From contig NZ_JAOBTH010000025.1 of the NCBI RefSeq assembly GCF_025215075.1, positions 78,790-142,789 on the forward strand: DNA of 64,000 nt, read 5' to 3'. Below the pieces are notes generated by a model, which was not told where the DNA came from, ran no database searches, and saw nothing but the letters and a program-made list of their open reading frames with translations. This document shows, one piece after another, positions 8,447 to 17,256 of the stretch. The first letter of the stretch is position 1. Each line of letters opens with the position of its first letter. The translations under genes were made by a program, and so were the position numbers. The DNA comes from Tenacibaculum haliotis (GTDB lineage: Bacteria > Bacteroidota > Bacteroidia > Flavobacteriales > Flavobacteriaceae).

Positions 8447-9742
8447 TTAGGCTACGTATTTCGTTTTCTTTAATGTGTTTAAGATGATAAACGATATTAA
8501 AAAGAAAATTGCCAAACATAATACCGACCATTGCATAGAATCGGTAATTGCATACAATGCTCCGTATACAGAAGTTCCCAAAACGATTGCTATTTTTTCT
8601 ACCACATCATAAAAACTAAAGTACGTTGCATGGTCTTCTGTTTCTGGTAAAAGTTTAGAATACGTAGATCGTGTTAGCGATTGTATTGCTCCTTGCACTA
8701 ATCCTAACAAACCTCCTAATCCGTAAAAATATAGCGCTACATTTTCTTGAGATTTATCTAATGAAAATGCAAAAAAGCAAACAAGCATCCATATACCAAT
8801 AGTTAATTTTAAAGCTTTAAAATTTCCGTATTTACCTGAAATTCTAGAAAAAATTAAGGCTCCGAAAATAGCTACAATTTGTACTAACAAAATGGTTGCA
8901 ATCATATTGGTAGATTCTAAACCCAATTCTGAAGAACCAAAAATAGCCGCCATTAAAATGATAGTTTGCACACCAATACTCAAAAAGAAAAAAGCTAATA
9001 AAAATCGTTTTAATGTAGGATAATTTAACACTTCTTTAAATACAATTTGTAATTCTCTATATCCTTTCCATATATAATCGTTGTCTGGTTGTTTATTATA
9101 AATATCTCCTGGAAGTTTTCTAAAAGTAATTTGTGCAAACCCAATCCACCAAATACCAACCATCACAAAAGAAAGTCGAGATGCCATACCTGATGTGATG
9201 CCTAATGTTTCAGGAAACATAATCATTCCTAAATTTATTATCAATAAAATAACTGATCCAATATATCCGTAGATAAAACCTTTTGCACTAGCTCTATCTT
9301 GTTGCTCTGGCAAAGCTACTTCAGGTAAATAAGCATTATAAAAAACCCAACTTGCCCAAAAACCAATACTTGCTAAAATGGTAAACCAAATACCAATCCA
9401 CACAGTATCTAAGCCATCAAAGAAATACAACGCTATTACAGATAAACCTCCAAGCCAACAGAAAAATTTCATAAACTTTTTCTTACTTCCTGTATAATCA
9501 GCAATTCCTGATAAAATTGGAGAAATAAGCGCTACCACTAAAAAAGAAAATGACAATGCATAACTGTACAAACTGTCTGGATGTTCCCAATCCATTCCTA
9601 AAAAACGAACAGTTTGCCCTTTTGTTACCGCACTGTAATATAACGGAAAAACAGCTGTACTAATTACTAATGAATATACTGAGTTTGCCCAATCGTAAAA
9701 TGCCCATGCATTTATTAACTTTTTATCCCCTATTTTATACAT
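8447..9742 (-). CDS. MFS transporter, UMF1/Atg22-like permease
   Basis: This is a polytopic inner-membrane protein, 431 residues from the ATG at 9742. The frame is open to 9895, but that would overlap the end of the M48 protease gene, and the family starts near MYKIGDKKLINAWAFYDWAN. The motif YDWANSVYSLVISTAVFPLYY is characteristic of the UMF1 family of the major facilitator superfamily. About 12 hydrophobic helices are visible. Substrates of this family are poorly defined, so no transport role is proposed. The M48 terminator lies just upstream of the start. Confidence 0.88.
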   Translation of the reverse strand: MYKIGDKKLINAWAFYDWANSVYSLVISTAVFPLYYSAVTKGQTVRFLGMDWEHPDSLYSYALSFSFLVVALISPILSGIADYTGSKKKFMKFFCWLGGLSVIALYFFDGLDTVWIGIWFTILASIGFWASWVFYNAYLPEVALPEQQDRASAKGFIYGYIGSVILLIINLGMIMFPETLGITSGMASRLSFVMVGIWWIGFAQITFRKLPGDIYNKQPDNDYIWKGYRELQIVFKEVLNYPTLKRFLLAFFFLSIGVQTIILMAAIFGSSELGLESTNMIATILLVQIVAIFGALIFSRISGKYGNFKALKLTIGIWMLVCFFAFSLDKSQENVALYFYGLGGLLGLVQGAIQSLTRSTYSKLLPETEDHATYFSFYDVVEKIAIVLGTSVYGALYAITDSMQWSVLCLAIFFLISFIILNTLKKTKYVA

Positions 9743-9751
9743 ATATCTTAA

Positions 9752-9782
9752 ATAAAAAAACCGTTCATAAAATGAACGGTTT
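9752..9782 (-). terminator. Intrinsic terminator of the M48 protease gene
   Basis: A 10-bp stem, AACCGTTCAT paired with ATGAACGGTT around a 3-nt loop, has a run of T on the minus strand (A on the plus strand at 9754-9760). It sits between the M48 gene and the MFS gene. Confidence 0.8.
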
Positions 9783-9809
9783 GCAATATAATATAAATAA
9801 TTAACTCTC

Positions 9810-10622
9810 TTATTTTTTCCCTGGCACATTAAATTTTGCCGATAATTTCTTTGCTTCTGGCAAATAAGACCTAAGTGTTTGAATACGAGATTCATTAGAT
9901 GGGTGCGTACTCATAAACTCTGGCGATGATTTTCCTCCTTTTGATCTTTGACTCATTCTTACCCAAACTTCAGCAGCTTCTTCTCCATTATAACCTGCCA
10001 TTAACATAAATACCAATCCTAACTTATCAGCCTCTGTTTCATGACTTCTACTAAATGGTAACATTACACCTACTTGAGTTCCCAAACCATAAGCGGTATT
10101 AAAAATAGCCGCGTTTTTACTATTTTTAGTTCCCAACGCTACAGCTGCACCTCCTAATTGTTGTAATTGTCCTGTAGACATACGCTCTTGACCGTGTTTT
10201 GCAAAAGCATGCGCAACTTCATGCCCCATAACCGCTGCAATACCATCTTCGTTTGCACAAATTGGTAAAATACCGGTATAAAAAACTACTTTACCTCCTG
10301 GTAAACACCAAGCATTTACAGTTTTGTCTTCTACTAAATTAAATTCCCATTTATAAGAATCTGCTTCAGATTTCATACCGTTTGCTCTCATAAAGCGATC
10401 TACGGCTTCGGATATATTCTTACCAACTCTTTTTATTTGGTTTGATTTAGTAGCATCTTTAGATAATTTATTTTCAGCTAAAAAACCTTTATACTGTGCA
10501 AAACTTGAAGGTAATACTTCTGCATCACTCACAAAATTAAGGCGTTTTCTTCCTGTAATGGGCACTGTACTACATTGTACTAAAAGTACTGCAACAATTC
10601 CTATAGCGATAATTCTTTTCAT
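9810..10622 (-). CDS. M48-family zinc metallopeptidase, probable lipoprotein
   Basis: This protein resembles LoiP/YcaL and Oma1-type proteases, which act in the periplasm on misfolded envelope proteins; it has 270 residues. It starts with a short hydrophobic signal ending at Cys17 (VAVLLVQCSTVPITGRKRL). The Cys followed by STVPITGR is the usual family lipoprotein start, although the Gln before the Cys is atypical for a lipobox. The zinc site is HEVAHAFAKHG, with the third ligand expected in SHETEADKLG. A terminator follows and a minus-strand -7 box precedes it. Confidence 0.92.
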   Translation of the reverse strand: MKRIIAIGIVAVLLVQCSTVPITGRKRLNFVSDAEVLPSSFAQYKGFLAENKLSKDATKSNQIKRVGKNISEAVDRFMRANGMKSEADSYKWEFNLVEDKTVNAWCLPGGKVVFYTGILPICANEDGIAAVMGHEVAHAFAKHGQERMSTGQLQQLGGAAVALGTKNSKNAAIFNTAYGLGTQVGVMLPFSRSHETEADKLGLVFMLMAGYNGEEAAEVWVRMSQRSKGGKSSPEFMSTHPSNESRIQTLRSYLPEAKKLSAKFNVPGKK

Positions 10623-10682
10623 TTATTATTGTTTTTATTTGTGTTGGTTATTATGTATGACACGTTAAAAAATATATTGTCA

Positions 10683-10690
10683 CAAAAGTA
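10683..10690 (-). promoter_or_regulatory. -7 box for the M48 protease gene
   Basis: On the minus strand the bases read TACTTTTG, a perfect match to TAnnTTTG, about 60 nt upstream of the ATG at 10622. The -33 element is not clear. Confidence 0.5.
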
Positions 10691-10749
10691 GTAAACAAAT
10701 TGTATGTTTTAAATTTACAAATTCTATCTTTATCTTAAAAATAAATTTC

Positions 10750-11616
10750 ATGAATTTTAAAAGTTCTATTTTATTCTCCCCTAGCTTACTTATACCTAAA
10801 CCTATTATATTTTTAGCTAAATCGATTCAATTTTTATCCACTGGTTTAACTGCTAAATTTGGAACTAAACTCTTTATTACACCTATAAAATTTTCAATTC
10901 CTGAAAGGGAAAAAGTAATGCTAAAAAGCGCACAAAAGAAGACAATAACCATACCTAATATTTCTAAAAAAGTAGAAATATTATCTTATGGATATTCAAA
11001 AAAGAAAGTTTTACTTGTACACGGTTGGGCAGGAAGAAGCACTCAGTTGTTTATGATTGCTGATAAATTATTAGAAAAAGGATACATGGTAGTTTCTTTT
11101 GATGGACCAGCCCACGGAAAATCAGAAGGAAAAACAACGATGATGCCTGAGTTTTTAGATGCTATTACAGAAATAGATAAACAATTTGGCCCTTTTGAAG
11201 CTGCTGTAGGGCATTCTTTTGGTGGTATGTGTTTATACAATAGCGTTGCAACCGATTTTAAAATTAATAAATTAGTAACTGTTGGTGCTGCTGATAAAAT
11301 TTCTGATGTTATTTTAAATTTCACAAAAAACCTAGAAGTAAAACCGATTGTTGCTCGAAAAATGAAAAATATTTTTGATAAGCAATGGAAAATGGATATC
11401 GATTCACATTCGTCAAGTATTGTTGCTAAAAATATAAATATTCCTACTTTAATTGTGCACGATTCTAATGATGGAGACGTACCTGTAAGTTGTGCTATAA
11501 ATATTCGTCAAAACATATCAAAAGGAAAACTTTTAATTACCAAAGGTTTAGGACACACTAAAATACTTCGTAATAAAAAAGTAACTTCTGAAATTGTAGA
11601 CTTTATTATTCAATAA
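10750..11616 (+). CDS. Alpha/beta hydrolase
   Basis: This is a cytoplasmic alpha/beta-hydrolase of 288 residues with unknown substrate. The oxyanion-hole motif VHGWAGRS, the nucleophile elbow GHSFGGM, a plausible acidic residue in VHDSNDGDVPV and the catalytic His in GLGHTKIL are all present. The first 60 residues are a variable, somewhat hydrophobic lead-in. Upstream, a TTG at 10700-10702 and TATCTTTA at 10725-10732 form an imperfect promoter. The msrB gene follows after 2 nt, so the two are probably one operon. Confidence 0.87.
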   Translation: MNFKSSILFSPSLLIPKPIIFLAKSIQFLSTGLTAKFGTKLFITPIKFSIPEREKVMLKSAQKKTITIPNISKKVEILSYGYSKKKVLLVHGWAGRSTQLFMIADKLLEKGYMVVSFDGPAHGKSEGKTTMMPEFLDAITEIDKQFGPFEAAVGHSFGGMCLYNSVATDFKINKLVTVGAADKISDVILNFTKNLEVKPIVARKMKNIFDKQWKMDIDSHSSSIVAKNINIPTLIVHDSNDGDVPVSCAINIRQNISKGKLLITKGLGHTKILRNKKVTSEIVDFIIQ

Positions 11617-11618
11617 AT

Positions 11619-12086
11619 ATGAAAAAAATAGTATTTGCCCTCATTTTAATTACACTTGTAAATTACTCAGGAAACGCTCAAAATAAAAAAACATACAAGG
11701 TTTCAAAAACAAATACAACATGGAAATCTCTTTTAACGCCAATACAATATTATGTTCTTAGAGAAGCTGGTACTGAGCGTCAAAATTCAAGCTCGTTAAA
11801 CAAAAACTATAAAAAAGGTACATACGTTTGCGCTGCTTGTAAGACTCCATTATATAAATCTGAACATAAATACGAATCCGGTTCAGGGTGGCCAGCTTTT
11901 GATAGAGCCATAAAAAAGAATGTTGAATTAGATGTTGATTATAAAATAGGATATGCTCGTACCGAATTAAAATGCAACACCTGTGGTGGTCATTTAGGAC
12001 ATGCTTTTAACGATGGCCCAAGAGAAACTACTGGTAAACGACATTGTATTAACGGCGCTGCTTTAGATTTTATCCCAAAGAAATAA
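11619..12086 (+). CDS. msrB: Peptide-methionine (R)-S-oxide reductase MsrB, exported
   Basis: This enzyme reduces methionine-R-sulfoxide in proteins. It has 155 residues with an N-terminal signal peptide (MKKIVFALILITLVNYSGNAQ), so it probably acts in the periplasm, unlike cytosolic MsrB. The zinc-binding Cys pairs are CAAC and CNTC. GSGWPAFDRAI, GGHLGHAFNDGP and the catalytic Cys in RHCINGAALDF are the family motifs. It follows the hydrolase gene by 2 nt and is closed by a hairpin terminator that touches the next start codon. Confidence 0.95.
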   Translation: MKKIVFALILITLVNYSGNAQNKKTYKVSKTNTTWKSLLTPIQYYVLREAGTERQNSSSLNKNYKKGTYVCAACKTPLYKSEHKYESGSGWPAFDRAIKKNVELDVDYKIGYARTELKCNTCGGHLGHAFNDGPRETTGKRHCINGAALDFIPKK

Positions 12087-12107
12087 CTCATTAAAATATT
12101 GTAACTT

Positions 12108-12134
12108 AGAGCTGACTAAAATCAGCTCTTTTTA
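12108..12134 (+). terminator. Terminator-like hairpin between msrB and the DUF1572 gene
   Basis: An 8-bp stem, AGAGCTGA paired with TCAGCTCT around a 6-nt loop, is followed by five T. The T-run ends next to the ATG at 12135, so the hairpin could also act on translation of the next gene. Confidence 0.7.
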
Positions 12135-12689
12135 ATGGAAACATCCTATTTATCAAGTATAAAAAAACAATTTGAATACTATAAATCTTTAGGTGATAAA
12201 ACTTTTATTCAATTAAATAATGATCAGTTTTTTGAATTACCAAATAAAAACAATAATTCTATTGCTATTATAATTAAACATATTGTTGGCAATATGCATT
12301 CTCGCTGGACAAACTTTTTAACGGAGGATGGTGAAAAAGAATGGAGAGATAGAGACAGTGAATTTATAAATTCATTTACAACTAAAGAAGAAGTTATTGC
12401 TTGTTGGGAAACAGGATGGAAAGTTTTATTTGATGCTTTAAATACAATTACTGAAAAAAATTTTGATACCATTATTTATATCAGAAATGAAGGGCATTCA
12501 ATTACTGAAGCTATAAACCGTCAACTTTGTCATTATTCTTATCATATAGGTCAAATTGTTTTTTTAGGTAAACTGTTAGTAATTGATGAGTGGCAAAATT
12601 TATCTGTAGCTAAAGGAAATTCAAAAGCATACAATGATGAGAAATTTAGCAAAACAAAATCACGCAAACACTTTACTGAAAACTTATAA
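12135..12689 (+). CDS. DUF1572-family (DinB-like) protein
   Basis: This is a cytoplasmic protein of 184 residues from the DUF1572 family, part of the DinB/YfiT-like four-helix superfamily. Typical sequence is SIAIIIKHIVGNMHSRWTNF with the first His, then WRDRDSEF and the late LCHYSYHIGQIVFLGK, which provides the other metal-ligand His residues. Members are thought to be metal-binding and possibly thiol-dependent transferases; no specific reaction is proven here. It overlaps the next DinB-like gene by 1 nt (TAATG), so they are translationally coupled. Confidence 0.85.
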   Translation: METSYLSSIKKQFEYYKSLGDKTFIQLNNDQFFELPNKNNNSIAIIIKHIVGNMHSRWTNFLTEDGEKEWRDRDSEFINSFTTKEEVIACWETGWKVLFDALNTITEKNFDTIIYIRNEGHSITEAINRQLCHYSYHIGQIVFLGKLLVIDEWQNLSVAKGNSKAYNDEKFSKTKSRKHFTENL

Positions 12690-13213
12690 TGGAAAAAAAA
12701 GAAATCGTTACTTTATTAGAAGAAAAACATCAAGAATTATTTAATTGGATACATCAACAATCTGAAGATTCTTTTGAAAAAGGCCCTGAAGGTAAATGGA
12801 CTACAGGACAACATATTGTTCATTTAGTAGATTCAATAAAACAAGTAAACAAAGCGTTGAGTTACCCTAAATTTTTATTGAAGTATAAATTCGGAAGCGC
12901 CAATAGAGAAGTTCGCTCTTATGATGAAGTTGCAAAACGCTATCAAGAGAAGCTTTCTAAAAATCAAGAAAGAGCCAAGAAATTTAATATTGAAGTAAAA
13001 ACTCCTTCCAAAGCTAATTTTAACCAATTATTAGTAACACTTCAAGTACAAAACAAAAAACTACAAGATAAAACGAAACGTTGGAAAAACAAGGATTTAA
13101 ATTCCCTAATTCTTCCTCATCCATTAATGGGTAAAATGCCTATTAGAGAAATTATTATGTGGACAGGATATCATACCGAGCATCACACTACTATTTTAAA
13201 AGAGAAGCATTAA
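12689..13213 (+). CDS. DinB-superfamily protein
   Basis: This second DinB-like four-helix protein in tandem has 174 residues. The metal-site His residues are likely those in GQHIVHLVDSI and GYHTEHHTTILKEKH. Its sequence is clearly different from the DUF1572 neighbour, so the pair is not a recent duplication. Function is not established. It is followed by a 163-nt gap that holds the ffh promoter. Confidence 0.85.
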   Translation: MEKKEIVTLLEEKHQELFNWIHQQSEDSFEKGPEGKWTTGQHIVHLVDSIKQVNKALSYPKFLLKYKFGSANREVRSYDEVAKRYQEKLSKNQERAKKFNIEVKTPSKANFNQLLVTLQVQNKKLQDKTKRWKNKDLNSLILPHPLMGKMPIREIIMWTGYHTEHHTTILKEKH

Positions 13214-13344
13214 TAAATTCAACCTTTATAATTCTTAAAAAATTACAGGCTAAAAAAACTACTTAATTTTATTTATCAATTATTTTTTCTTTAAAAAAGA
13301 CTAAAAATCTAGCATCTAAAGTCTAACATATAAAGTCTAATTAC

Positions 13345-13352
13345 TATATTTG
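13345..13352 (+). promoter_or_regulatory. -7 box of the ffh gene
   Basis: TATATTTG matches TAnnTTTG exactly and lies 24 nt before the ATG at 13377. Just upstream, imperfect repeats of TAAAGTCTAA occur around 13315-13340. No good -33 TTG is seen. Confidence 0.6.
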
Positions 13353-13376
13353 TGCCTCTAAAAATGAAGCCGATAC

Positions 13377-14705
13377 ATGTTTAATAATTTAAGTGAAAAG
13401 TTAGATAAAGCGTTACACACGCTTAAAGGACACGGAAAAATTACTGAAGTTAATGTTGCAGAAACGCTAAAAGAAGTTCGTAGAGCTTTATTAGACGCCG
13501 ATGTTAACTTTAAGATAGCTAAAGATTTTACTAAAAGAGTACAACAAAAAGCCTTAGGTCAAGACGTATTAACTACGTTAAATCCAGGTCAATTAATGGT
13601 AAAGTTAGTTAAAGACGAGCTAACTGAATTAATGGGTGGTGATACTGTTGGTGTTAACTTAGGTGGTTCTCTTAGTGTAATTTTAATGTCTGGTTTACAA
13701 GGATCTGGTAAAACTACCTTTTCTGGTAAATTGGCTAACTTCTTAAAAACTAAAAAATCTAAAGAAGTATTATTAGTAGGTTGTGATGTGTATCGTCCTG
13801 CCGCTATTAATCAGTTACAAGTTGTTGGAGAACAAATTGGCGTTGATGTATATGCAGAAGTAGAAAATAAGAATCCTGTTGAAATTTCTTTAAATGCAAT
13901 TAAGCATGCAAAAGCAAACGGTAAGAATGTAGTTATTATTGATACTGCTGGTCGTTTAGCTGTTGATGAAGAAATGATGAATGAAATTTCTAACATTCAC
14001 AAAGCTGTTAATCCGCAAGAAACATTATTTGTTGTAGATTCAATGACAGGGCAAGATGCTGTAAATACAGCAAAAGCTTTTAATGATATTTTAAACTTCG
14101 ACGGTGTTGTATTAACCAAATTAGATGGTGATACCCGTGGTGGAGCTGCTTTATCGATAAAATCTGTAGTAAATAAACCAATTAAGTTTATTGGTACTGG
14201 CGAAAAGATGGATGCAATTGATGTATTTTATCCAGATCGTATGGCAGATCGTATTTTGGGTATGGGAGACGTTATCTCTTTAGTAGAACGTGCTCAAGAA
14301 CAATATGATGAAGATGAAGCTAGAAAATTACAAAAGAAAATTGCTAAAGATCAATTTGGTTTTGATGACTTTTTAAGTCAAATACAACAAATCAAAAAAA
14401 TGGGTAGCATGAAAGATCTTGTAGGTATGATTCCTGGTGCAGGAAAGGCCTTAAAAGATGTTGAAATAGAAGACGATGCTTTTACAGGTATCGAAGCCAT
14501 TATACAATCTATGACTCCGTTAGAAAGAAGCACGCCTTCTTCCATAAACGCAAGCCGTAAAAAAAGAATAGCAAAAGGTTCTGGTACCTCTGTTCAAGAA
14601 ATAAACCAGTTGATGAAGCAATTTAATCAGATGAGCAAAATGATGAAAATGATGCAAGGTGGTGGTGGAAAAAAAATGATGCAAATGATGAAAGGAATGA
14701 AATAA
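13377..14705 (+). CDS. ffh: Signal recognition particle protein Ffh
   Basis: Ffh binds 4.5S RNA and signal sequences and, with FtsY, delivers nascent membrane proteins to the translocon. It has 442 residues, the normal length. The N-domain is followed by the GTPase G domain with GLQGSGKTTF (about residues 106-115), DTAGRLAVDE and TKLDGDTRGGAALS. The Met-rich M domain ends in repeated Met/Gly/Lys residues. The gene has its own promoter and a terminator directly after it. Confidence 0.98.
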   Translation: MFNNLSEKLDKALHTLKGHGKITEVNVAETLKEVRRALLDADVNFKIAKDFTKRVQQKALGQDVLTTLNPGQLMVKLVKDELTELMGGDTVGVNLGGSLSVILMSGLQGSGKTTFSGKLANFLKTKKSKEVLLVGCDVYRPAAINQLQVVGEQIGVDVYAEVENKNPVEISLNAIKHAKANGKNVVIIDTAGRLAVDEEMMNEISNIHKAVNPQETLFVVDSMTGQDAVNTAKAFNDILNFDGVVLTKLDGDTRGGAALSIKSVVNKPIKFIGTGEKMDAIDVFYPDRMADRILGMGDVISLVERAQEQYDEDEARKLQKKIAKDQFGFDDFLSQIQQIKKMGSMKDLVGMIPGAGKALKDVEIEDDAFTGIEAIIQSMTPLERSTPSSINASRKKRIAKGSGTSVQEINQLMKQFNQMSKMMKMMQGGGGKKMMQMMKGMK

Positions 14706-14708
14706 TAT

Positions 14709-14738
14709 AAAGAGAAGCTGTGGCTTCTCTTTTTTTTT
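14709..14738 (+). terminator. Intrinsic terminator of ffh
   Basis: The stem AAGAGAAG pairs with CTTCTCTT around a 6-nt loop, followed by a run of nine or more T. Confidence 0.88.
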
Positions 14739-14777
14739 ACATATAGCTACTAACAACAATCACAACACAACAACACA

Positions 14778-15656
14778 ATGATTTTACTAGACGGTAAAAA
14801 AACATCCGCAGACATTAAGGAAGAAATTGCTCTTGATGTATTAGAGTTAAAAAACAACGATAAAAAAACACCTCATTTAGCAGCCATTATTGTTGGTAGT
14901 GATGGCGCAAGTTTAACCTACGTTAACGCAAAAGTAAAAGCATGTGATCGTGTAGGTTTTGAATCTTCTTTAATTAGACTTCCTAAAGAAACAACCGAAG
15001 AAGAATTGCTTAATGAAATTGCTATTTTAAATATCGACAATGATATTGATGGTTTTATTGTACAGCTTCCACTACCCGATCATATTGATGAGCAAAAAGT
15101 ATTAATGGCTGTAAACCCAGATAAAGATGTAGACGGATTTCATCCAACTAATGTTGGTAAAATGGCCTTAAACTTACCTACATTTATCTCGGCTACTCCG
15201 TTTGGAATTTTAGAACTGTTAGATCGTTATAAGGTAGAAACTAGCGGTAAAAATGTTGTCGTTATTGGTCGAAGCCATATTGTAGGTAGCCCAATGAGTA
15301 TTTTGTTAGCTCAAAAAAGAAAAGTAGGAAACGCAACAGTTACTTTAACACATAGTAGAACAAAGAATTTAAAAGAAATTACTTTACAAGCTGATATTAT
15401 TATTGCTGCTTTAGGTATTCCTGAGTTTTTAAAAGCCGATATGGTTAAAGATAATGTTACTGTTATTGATGTTGGAATTACTCGTGTTGCTGACTCTTCT
15501 AAAAAACGAGGTTTTCGTTTAGTTGGTGATGTTGCTTTTAATGAAGTTGCCGAAAAATCAGCATTTATAACTCCAGTTCCTGGAGGTGTAGGTCCAATGA
15601 CAATAGCAATGTTGTTAAAAAACACCTTACTCGCCTGTAAAAGAAATGATTTATAA
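14778..15656 (+). CDS. folD: Methylenetetrahydrofolate dehydrogenase/cyclohydrolase FolD
   Basis: This bifunctional enzyme interconverts 5,10-methylene-, methenyl- and 10-formyl-tetrahydrofolate with NADP and feeds purine and formyl-Met synthesis. It has 292 residues. Motifs include the [14 protein letters not shown] segment with the catalytic Lys, [23 protein letters not shown], the nucleotide-binding [14 protein letters not shown] and [14 protein letters not shown]. The gene lies after ffh but is separated from it by a terminator. Confidence 0.97.
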   Translation: MILLDGKKTSADIKEEIALDVLELKNNDKKTPHLAAIIVGSDGASLTYVNAKVKACDRVGFESSLIRLPKETTEEELLNEIAILNIDNDIDGFIVQLPLPDHIDEQKVLMAVNPDKDVDGFHPTNVGKMALNLPTFISATPFGILELLDRYKVETSGKNVVVIGRSHIVGSPMSILLAQKRKVGNATVTLTHSRTKNLKEITLQADIIIAALGIPEFLKADMVKDNVTVIDVGITRVADSSKKRGFRLVGDVAFNEVAEKSAFITPVPGGVGPMTIAMLLKNTLLACKRNDL

Positions 15657-15667
15657 TAAGTAAAAAA

Positions 15668-15696
15668 ACTCCAAACAAATGTTTGGAGTTTTTTTT
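15668..15696 (+). terminator. Bidirectional terminator between folD and pepE
   Basis: A 9-bp stem, ACTCCAAAC paired with GTTTGGAGT around a 4-nt loop, has A on the left and T on the right. It can therefore stop transcription of both convergent genes. It touches the pepE stop codon. Confidence 0.9.
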
Positions 15697-16402
15697 AAAA
15701 TAAAATACTTATCTCTTTATTTGTTGCCAATTCAATAGGTGTTGTATCTTTTTGAAATAAACGTGCAGATAAACTTCCTTTTAAAATTATTGAATCTCCA
15801 CTTACCTCTAACCAACTCCCCTCTCGTAAGCCTAAAACCGAAGTCGTGTTAAACACATGATACTCCTTTATTCTAGTTTCTCTAGTTTCGCCCATATGTG
15901 TAGAGCCCTCTATCGGATCTAAATAATGAGCATTTATATTAAAAGGAATAAACGCTAACGTTTTAAAACTTGGCGGATATACAATTGGCATATCGTTAGT
16001 ATTCATCATTGTAACTCCGCAAATATTACTTCCTGCACTAGTTCCTAAATACGGTATTCCGCTTTCTACAGCTTGTTTTAATGCTGTAATTACATCCTTT
16101 TTATATAATTGATTCACCAATTCAAAAGTATTTCCTCCACCTGTAAAAATTCCTTCAGCTTGTTTTAGTGCTTCCTTCGGATTATCAAATTCGTGAATCC
16201 CTTTTACTTTTTTATCAATCGTAGCAAAAGCTTTTTTAGCAATAGCTGTGTACTCGTCATAACTTATTCCGCCTGGTCTTGCATAAGGAATGAATAAAAT
16301 AGTTTTAGCTTCTTTAAAAAAAGTAGCAAGCGTTGGTAATATATATTCTAAATATCCGCTTCCGTGAATCGTTGATGTACTAGCTATAATAATTTTTTTC
16401 AT
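15695..16402 (-). CDS. pepE: Dipeptidase E (alpha-aspartyl dipeptidase, S51)
   Basis: This cytoplasmic peptidase hydrolyses Asp-X dipeptides and belongs to serine peptidase family S51; it has 235 residues. The nucleophile Ser is in LGTSAGSNI, preceded by the glycine-rich EGIFTGGGNTF. The conserved Asn/His segment NINAHYLDP supplies the His. It converges on folD and shares its terminator. On the minus strand a weak TTAATTTG (one base off the -7 consensus) lies 4-11 nt before the ATG. Confidence 0.93.
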   Translation of the reverse strand: MKKIIIASTSTIHGSGYLEYILPTLATFFKEAKTILFIPYARPGGISYDEYTAIAKKAFATIDKKVKGIHEFDNPKEALKQAEGIFTGGGNTFELVNQLYKKDVITALKQAVESGIPYLGTSAGSNICGVTMMNTNDMPIVYPPSFKTLAFIPFNINAHYLDPIEGSTHMGETRETRIKEYHVFNTTSVLGLREGSWLEVSGDSIILKGSLSARLFQKDTTPIELATNKEISILF

Positions 16403-16472
16403 ACCTCAAATTAACAAAAATTTACCATCCTTTTAAAACATTTTTAAGACAAGTAGGTGGTTTCTTTGTAAA

Positions 16473-17252
16473 ATGAAGAAGATTCTATTTTTATTCTGTT
16501 ACTTAACATCACTAATTATGGTTGCTCAAAACAATGCTAAAATTGTTTCTGGAACCATCTATTTAGATAGTTTAGCAGTAGAAGACGTACATATTATCAA
16601 TCCTAAATTAGATATCGGTTCGGTTTCTGATAAAAAAGGTCGTTTTGAAATTCTTGCTGTAAAAGGTGATGTTTTAATAATTTCTCACGTAAACTTCGAA
16701 TATAAAGAACATGTTATTACAGAGGATGATTTAAGATCGAAACAGATTAACATTCATTTAGATAGTAAAACTTATATGTTAGATGAAATTGTTCTTAAAA
16801 AAAAGAGAGGTATTTTTGAAGTTGACAAAGACATACTAATATACAAAGGCCCAATTGTTAACGCCCAAACATTAAAATTACCGTACGCTAAAAATCAACA
16901 AATTAAAGACGAAAAAACGGTAGTTATTAACTCAGGTTTATCTGTTAGTTTAGGTGGTCTAGTAAATGCTTTAAACGGGAATACAAAACAAAAAAAGGTT
17001 TTTAAAAAACTAAAAATAGAAGACGAAAATATCCTTAAAATAAGAAAGCATTTTACCGATAGCTTCTTTATTCATCAGCTGAAAATAAAAAAAGAAAACA
17101 TCAATCCGTTTTTAGAATTTTGCATCTCAAAAGGTATTATTAATTTATATAGAAAAGATAAATTTTTAGAACTTACCACAGTTTTATTGGATAATAGTAA
17201 AAACTCTCCGTATCTTTTACATAAAGAAAACACTCGGGTTACTCAAAAATAA
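16473..17252 (+). CDS. Secreted CarboxypepD_reg-like protein, copy 1 of 3
   Basis: This envelope protein of 259 residues has a signal peptide (ending near MVAQN) and an N-terminal carboxypeptidase-like regulatory beta-sandwich (about 25-110), with GTIYLDSLAVEDVHIINPK, SDKKGRFEI and YMLDEIVLKK. A low-complexity linker leads to a C-terminal module (about 195-250) with FIHQLKIKKENINPFLEFC. The same layout recurs in the two following genes. In Bacteroidota such beta-sandwich domains occur in cell-surface proteins, often at the N-terminus of TonB receptors, but no barrel is present here. The exact role is unknown. Confidence 0.8.
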   Translation: MKKILFLFCYLTSLIMVAQNNAKIVSGTIYLDSLAVEDVHIINPKLDIGSVSDKKGRFEILAVKGDVLIISHVNFEYKEHVITEDDLRSKQINIHLDSKTYMLDEIVLKKKRGIFEVDKDILIYKGPIVNAQTLKLPYAKNQQIKDEKTVVINSGLSVSLGGLVNALNGNTKQKKVFKKLKIEDENILKIRKHFTDSFFIHQLKIKKENINPFLEFCISKGIINLYRKDKFLELTTVLLDNSKNSPYLLHKENTRVTQK

Positions 17253-17256
17253 ATCT

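Noticed and set aside
9743..9895. Longer MFS transporter from 9895
   Set aside because: This part overlaps the M48 gene end and its terminator; the family N-terminus fits the ATG at 9742.
13300..13345. Repeats of TAAAGTCTAA upstream of ffh as an operator array
   Set aside because: Only two or three degenerate copies in an AT-rich segment without regular phase; chance is sufficient.
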